Shown here: positions 58,183-64,000 of the stretch, piece after piece | Layout: each line of letters starts with the position of its first letter | Position numbering within the stretch: position 1 is the first letter of the stretch | Notes under the pieces: generated by a model | What the model saw: only the letters and a program-made list of their open reading frames with translations | The model's database searches: none | What the model was told of the DNA's origin: nothing | Origin: Hyphomicrobiales bacterium | GTDB lineage: Bacteria > Pseudomonadota > Alphaproteobacteria > Rhizobiales > Rhizobiaceae | Direction of reading: 5' to 3' | NCBI GenBank assembly: GCA_900469615.1 | Contig: UBYA01000003.1 | Span: 78,578 to 142,577 of the forward strand | Length of the DNA: 64,000 nt | Program-made: the position numbers and the translations under genes

Positions 58183-58566
58183 ATGGAGCTTTATTTTCCG
58201 ACAGAATTCGGCGAGCGGCTTGCCTACTGTTCGGCTGCCGTTACGGCGCTGATCGGCCTCTTCCTGATGTTTGCCCCCGGTTATACCTACCGTTTCCTCA
58301 AGCTGCAGGTGAAAGAGGGGCGGTCCGAAGCCTATGCGGAGGCGCGCTCGGCCGGCGGTTTCATGCTCGGTTTCGGCTTGGTGGCGATCCTGCTGGCGCA
58401 GCCGATGATTTATCTCGCGCTCGGGGCTTCCTTCGGCGTCGCGGCTTTCGGTCGGATCCTGTCGCTCATGTCGGATCGTGGCAGCATACTCCTGAGTCTT
58501 CTCCTTCTGGTTGTGCAGGCGATTCTGGCCGCGCTACCTTTTCTCTACGGGCTGGGCTATATTTGA
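58183..58566 (+). CDS. small integral membrane protein, DUF4345-like
   Basis: A 127-residue protein with four hydrophobic helices (about residues 12-32, 56-72, 74-92, 98-124) and a basic loop between helices 1 and 2. The architecture and the GRILSLMSDRG segment fit the DUF4345 family of unknown function. The ATG at 58183 is preceded by GGGGGCGA. It lies between priA and the atp operon. Confidence 0.75.
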   Translation: MELYFPTEFGERLAYCSAAVTALIGLFLMFAPGYTYRFLKLQVKEGRSEAYAEARSAGGFMLGFGLVAILLAQPMIYLALGASFGVAAFGRILSLMSDRGSILLSLLLLVVQAILAALPFLYGLGYI

Positions 58567-58650
58567 GCCGAAAACGGCTCCGGGGCTGGCTTATTCGCCC
58601 GCGCTATCCCCATGCTTTTCGAATTTTGACATCATAAATTCGCCCGAATG

Positions 58651-58669
58651 GCGTATTCGGCGAATACGC
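58651..58669. promoter_or_regulatory. perfect palindrome upstream of the atp operon
   Basis: Nine-bp arms GCGTATTCG and CGAATACGC around a single G, about 160 bp before the atpH start. A smaller ATTCG/CGAAT pair lies directly upstream. It could be an operator or a transcript hairpin; no -35/-10 pair with good spacing was found to place it relative to a promoter. Confidence 0.5.
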
Positions 58670-58828
58670 GTGTTGCGAGTCTCAATATCCTATGTTAGAC
58701 GAACCCCGAATTTCGGATGAGGCAGGAGCGCGCTCCTGCTGATTTCTGGGGGAAATCAAAACGAATTCAAGGGCATGCGGCTTCCGTCATCCGGGAGTCG
58801 GGTTCTTGGGTTGAAATCAGGGAATTTT

Positions 58829-59395
58829 GTGCCCGTGGCAGACACATCCCAGCATGTTTCTGGCGTTGCAGAACGATATGCCTCGTCGCTGTTCGAATTG
58901 GCCCTCGAAGAGGGTGCCGTGCCGGCAGTGACCGCCGATCTCGATCGGTTCCAAGCCATGCTCGACGAAAGCGAAGATCTGAAGCGCTTTGTCCTCAGCC
59001 CGGTCTTCTCGGCCGAAGAGCAGGTCGGCGCGATTGAAGCGTTGGCGAAGAAGGCTGGCTTCGGCGCCTACGTCACCAATTTTCTGAAGCTTGTGGCCAG
59101 CAACCGGCGCCTTTTTGCGCTGCCGGGAATGATCAAGGCTTTCCGTATCATCGCCGCCCAGCATCGCGGCGAGATTTCCGCCGAGGTAACCTCGGCCCAT
59201 GCGCTCACCCCCGCGCAGGAAGATGAATTGAAGGCGGCGCTGAAGGGCGTCACCGGCAAGGACGTGGCGATTGCCGTCACCGTCGATCCGTCGATCCTCG
59301 GCGGCCTGATCGTCAAGGTCGGTTCGCGTCAGATCGATACGTCCCTTCGCACCAAACTCTCCACCCTTAAGCTTGCATTGAAAGAGGTCGGCTGA
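58829..59395 (+). CDS. atpH: F1F0 ATP synthase subunit delta
   Basis: A 188-residue subunit linking F1 to the F0 stator. [17 protein letters not shown] and the C-terminal [21 protein letters not shown] are family blocks. The GTG at 58829, with CAGGGAA 4-9 nt upstream, gives the known rhizobial N-terminus (PVADTSQ). The frame is open to an ATG at 58775. Its stop overlaps the atpA ATG (TGATG). Confidence 0.95.
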   Translation: MPVADTSQHVSGVAERYASSLFELALEEGAVPAVTADLDRFQAMLDESEDLKRFVLSPVFSAEEQVGAIEALAKKAGFGAYVTNFLKLVASNRRLFALPGMIKAFRIIAAQHRGEISAEVTSAHALTPAQEDELKAALKGVTGKDVAIAVTVDPSILGGLIVKVGSRQIDTSLRTKLSTLKLALKEVG

Positions 59396-60924
59396 TGGAT
59401 ATCCGCGCGGCGGAAATTTCCGCAATTCTGAAAGATCAGATCAAAAACTTCGGCAAGGAAGCTGAAGTCTCCGAAGTCGGCCAGGTTCTCTCCGTCGGTG
59501 ACGGCATCGCCCGCGTCTACGGTCTGGACAACGTTCAGGCCGGCGAAATGGTCGAGTTCCCCGGCGGCATCCGCGGCATGGCGCTGAACCTCGAAGCCGA
59601 CAACGTCGGCGTGGTTATCTTCGGCTCCGACCGTGACATCAAGGAAGGCGACACCGTCAAGCGTACGGGCGCGATCGTCGACGTTCCGGTCGGTCCGGAG
59701 CTGCTCGGCCGCGTCGTCGACGCCCTCGGCAATCCGATCGACGGCAAGGGCCCGATCAACGCGACCCGCCGTTCGCGCGTCGACGTCAAGGCTCCGGGCA
59801 TCATCCCGCGCAAGTCGGTTCACGAGCCGATGTCGACCGGCCTCAAGGCCATCGACGCTCTGATCCCGGTTGGCCGCGGCCAGCGCGAGCTTGTCATCGG
59901 CGACCGCCAGACCGGCAAGACCGCCATCATTCTCGATACGATCCTGAACCAGAAGGCCATTCACGATGCCGGCCCGGACAGCGAAAAGCTGTACTGCGTC
60001 TACGTCGCCGTCGGCCAGAAGCGCTCGACCGTCGCCCAGTTCGTCAAGGTGCTCGAAGAGCGTGGCGCCCTGAAGTACTCGATCGTTGTTGCCGCGACCG
60101 CTTCCGATCCGGCTCCGATGCAGTTCCTGGCTCCGTTTGCCGGTTGCGCCATGGGCGAATACTTCCGTGACAACGCCATGCACGCGCTGATCGGCTACGA
60201 CGACCTTTCCAAGCAGGCCGTCGCCTACCGCCAGATGTCGCTGCTGCTGCGCCGCCCGCCGGGCCGCGAAGCCTATCCGGGCGACGTTTTCTACCTGCAC
60301 TCGCGCCTCCTCGAGCGCGCTGCAAAGATGAACGACGAGAAGGGCGCCGGTTCGCTCACCGCTCTCCCGGTCATCGAAACGCAGGGTAACGACGTTTCGG
60401 CCTTCATTCCGACCAACGTGATCTCGATCACCGATGGCCAGATCTTCCTTGAAACCGACCTGTTCTACCAGGGTATCCGCCCGGCCGTTAACGTCGGTCT
60501 GTCGGTTTCGCGCGTCGGTTCGTCCGCCCAGATCAAGGCGATGAAGCAGGTTGCAGGCTCGATCAAGGGCGAACTCGCCCAGTATCGTGAAATGGCCGCC
60601 TTCGCCCAGTTCGGTTCCGACCTCGATGCCGCAACCCAGCGCCTGCTGAACCGCGGTGCCCGCCTGACCGAGCTTCTGAAGCAGCCGCAGTTCTCGCCGC
60701 TGAAGACGGAAGAGCAGGTTGCGGTGATCTTCGCCGGCGTCAACGGCTATCTCGACAAGCTGCCTGTCGCGCAGGTCGGCAAGTTCGAGCAGGGTCTGCT
60801 GTCCTACCTCCGTTCGGAAGGCAAGGAAATCCTCGACACCATCCGCACCGAAAAGGCCATCAGCGACGCGACGAAGGGCAAGCTCACCGCTGCTCTCGAC
60901 AGCTTCGCCAAGTCTTTCACGTAA
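59395..60924 (+). CDS. atpA: F1F0 ATP synthase subunit alpha
   Basis: A 509-residue regulatory subunit. The P-loop GDRQTGKT is at about residues 169-176, and the family signature [17 protein letters not shown] is intact. Starts inside the atpH stop. atpG follows after 29 bp. Confidence 0.98.
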   Translation: MDIRAAEISAILKDQIKNFGKEAEVSEVGQVLSVGDGIARVYGLDNVQAGEMVEFPGGIRGMALNLEADNVGVVIFGSDRDIKEGDTVKRTGAIVDVPVGPELLGRVVDALGNPIDGKGPINATRRSRVDVKAPGIIPRKSVHEPMSTGLKAIDALIPVGRGQRELVIGDRQTGKTAIILDTILNQKAIHDAGPDSEKLYCVYVAVGQKRSTVAQFVKVLEERGALKYSIVVAATASDPAPMQFLAPFAGCAMGEYFRDNAMHALIGYDDLSKQAVAYRQMSLLLRRPPGREAYPGDVFYLHSRLLERAAKMNDEKGAGSLTALPVIETQGNDVSAFIPTNVISITDGQIFLETDLFYQGIRPAVNVGLSVSRVGSSAQIKAMKQVAGSIKGELAQYREMAAFAQFGSDLDAATQRLLNRGARLTELLKQPQFSPLKTEEQVAVIFAGVNGYLDKLPVAQVGKFEQGLLSYLRSEGKEILDTIRTEKAISDATKGKLTAALDSFAKSFT

Positions 60925-60953
60925 TCGGGCCCAAGCTCTAGGACGGACCAGGG

Positions 60954-63292
<2,339 letters not shown>

Positions 63293-63307
63293 TCAGGCCA
63301 ATCCATC

Positions 63308-63331
63308 GGCGCGCGGCATTGCCCGCGCGCC
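63308..63331 (+). other. perfect GC hairpin in the atpD-atpC spacer
   Basis: Nine-bp arms GGCGCGCGG (63308-63316) and CCGCGCGCC (63323-63331) with loop CATTGC, no T-tract. It begins 15 bp after the atpD stop and ends 38 bp before atpC. It could protect the upstream mRNA from 3' exonucleases or lower epsilon synthesis. Confidence 0.7.
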
Positions 63332-63369
63332 CTTGCCTTGCGAATAAGACAATCGAGAAGTGACGGGCC

Positions 63370-63777
63370 ATGGCTGACAATTTCAATTTCGAACTGGTTT
63401 CTCCGGAGCGCCTGCTGCTGTCGGAACAGGTCATCGATGTCGTCATTCCTGCCACCGAAGGCGAGATGACCGTCATGGCGCATCACGCGCCGACCATGAC
63501 CACCATCAAGCCGGGCGTCGTCAAGGTGCATTCGGCTTCGGGCAAGAAGCAGGATTACGTCGTTTTCGGCGGCTTTGCCGATATCCTGCCGACCGGGTGC
63601 ACGCTGCTCGCCGAATCCGCCGTGCCGGTGGAAGACATGAGCCGCGACGAGCTGGATCGCCGCATCAATGCCGCCAAGACCGAGCTTGAAGACGCCGAGC
63701 ATCACGAGCACAAGTCGCGCCTCGAGCATTTCATCATGGAGCTCTCGCATCTGCGCGGCTCGATCCCGCAGGATTGA
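63370..63777 (+). CDS. atpC: F1F0 ATP synthase subunit epsilon
   Basis: A 135-residue subunit with the N-terminal beta-sandwich (FELVSPERLLLSEQ, GEMTVMAHHAP) and a C-terminal helical hairpin (RRINAAKTELEDAEHHEHKSR). It inhibits ATP hydrolysis in some conditions. Last gene of atpHAGDC; a terminator follows. Confidence 0.97.
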   Translation: MADNFNFELVSPERLLLSEQVIDVVIPATEGEMTVMAHHAPTMTTIKPGVVKVHSASGKKQDYVVFGGFADILPTGCTLLAESAVPVEDMSRDELDRRINAAKTELEDAEHHEHKSRLEHFIMELSHLRGSIPQD

Positions 63778-63805
63778 TGCGATCCGCGTATTGATGAACG
63801 AGATG

Positions 63806-63832
63806 AAAGCGGTCCTATGGGCCGCTTTTTTG
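63806..63832 (+). terminator. Rho-independent terminator of the atp operon
   Basis: AAAGCGGTCC (63806-63815) pairs with GGGCCGCTTT (63819-63828) with one G-U, loop TAT, followed by TTTT. It lies 29 bp after the atpC stop and about 16 bp before the IS left-end hairpin. Confidence 0.92.
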
Positions 63833-63897
63833 TTATATCAAGAATAAACCTCCACCTACGGTGGAGGACTGGACGAGTTTTACACGGTAGTTGAGAG

Positions 63898-63945
63898 ACC
63901 TCCTGCTTGAACCTCTGGTGTGGCCCAGACTTCAAACAAGGAGGT
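63898..63945 (+). promoter_or_regulatory. stem predicted to sequester the tnpA ribosome-binding site
   Basis: ACCTCC (63898-63903) pairs with GGAGGT (63940-63945), TTGAA (63907-63911) with TTCAA (63931-63935), and TCTGG (63914-63918) with CCAGA (63925-63929). The first pair covers the AAGGAGG Shine-Dalgarno of tnpA, which would repress translation, as is known for IS200. Confidence 0.7.
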
Positions 63946-63948
63946 TAT

Positions 63949-64000
63949 ATGGATGAGCAATCGCTCTCGCATGCGACGTGGGACTGCAAATATCACGTTG
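63949..64000 (+). CDS. tnpA: IS200/IS605-family transposase TnpA (first 17 codons)
   Basis: Starts at an ATG with AAGGAGG 4 nt upstream and reads MDEQSLSHATWDCKYHV before the window ends. The S-x-x-W-x-C-K-Y-H-V opening is the signature N-terminus of IS200-type Y1 transposases. The HUH motif and catalytic Tyr lie beyond the window. Confidence 0.83.
   Translation, partial: MDEQSLSHATWDCKYHV

Larger units (their letters stand above)
63845..64000 (+). mobile_element. left end of an IS200/IS605-type insertion sequence (truncated by window end)
   Basis: A perfect subterminal hairpin CCTCCACC-TAC-GGTGGAGG (63849-63867), typical of the structured ends used by Y1 HUH transposases, precedes a transposase start at 63949. 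There are no terminal inverted repeats, as expected of this class. The exact left boundary is not determinable here; it is placed just before the hairpin. Confidence 0.8.

Overview
This window is a piece of a rhizobial chromosome, most likely Rhizobium of the etli/leguminosarum group. The reasons are a GC-rich composition with strong GC-biased codon third positions, the linked sdhCDAB and mdh-sucCDAB clusters, the hemC-hemD-mitofilin-hemY cluster, an F1-only ATP synthase operon (atpHAGDC without the F0 genes), an Omp19-type lipoprotein, an IalB-family protein and several palindromic intergenic elements resembling the Rhizobium-specific RIME repeats. The species assignment is inference. No tRNA, rRNA or CRISPR array was seen.

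Left part (1-17 kb): a minus-strand ABC exporter (a permease cut by the window edge, plus its ATPase) lies divergent from a TesA-like esterase, the same layout as E. coli tesA/ybbA/ybbP. Then come thpR, a low-molecular-weight phosphatase, phhB, a DUF1232 protein, an IalB-like secreted protein, rlmN, a small membrane protein, a decayed LysE exporter pseudogene, an SDR, argG, a divergent marR/lysE pair, an M3 peptidase, typA, a GNAT enzyme and ppa.

Middle part (17-36 kb): yggT-DUF167, an MFS transporter, a glutamine amidotransferase/TerB pair, and the haem cluster hemC-hemD-mitofilin-hemY (minus strand), divergent from tsaD-gpsA-yciI-EVE-methyltransferase. Next are a His-rich secreted protein, the complete succinate dehydrogenase operon sdhCDAB, a stand-alone RlaP-type nucleotidyltransferase, an Omp19-like lipoprotein and zapE.

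TCA block (36-48 kb): mdh-sucC-sucD, a strong hairpin, sucA, a small uncertain ORF, sucB, four extra genes (a DUF4241 secreted protein, a second secreted protein, an SDR and a LysE exporter) joined by ATGA overlaps or short gaps, and lpdA. Together with sdhCDAB this encodes 2-oxoglutarate to succinyl-CoA to succinate to fumarate, plus malate to oxaloacetate.

Right part (48-64 kb): a two-domain M16 peptidase, a TraB/GumN protein, a XerC-type recombinase, an acyltransferase, a RecF/OLD-like ATPase, priA, a small membrane protein and atpHAGDC with its terminator. The window ends in the left end and first 17 codons of an IS200/IS605-type transposase gene, whose ribosome-binding site sits in a predicted stem.

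Most of the window is conserved core chromosome. The less ordinary signals are the four genes between sucB and lpdA, perfect palindromes upstream of mdh and of the atp operon, several intra-operon hairpins, RIME-like repeats abutting stop codons, the internally deleted lysE relic, and the IS200-type insertion next to the atpC terminator. I did not find a convincing, wholly new multi-gene system.
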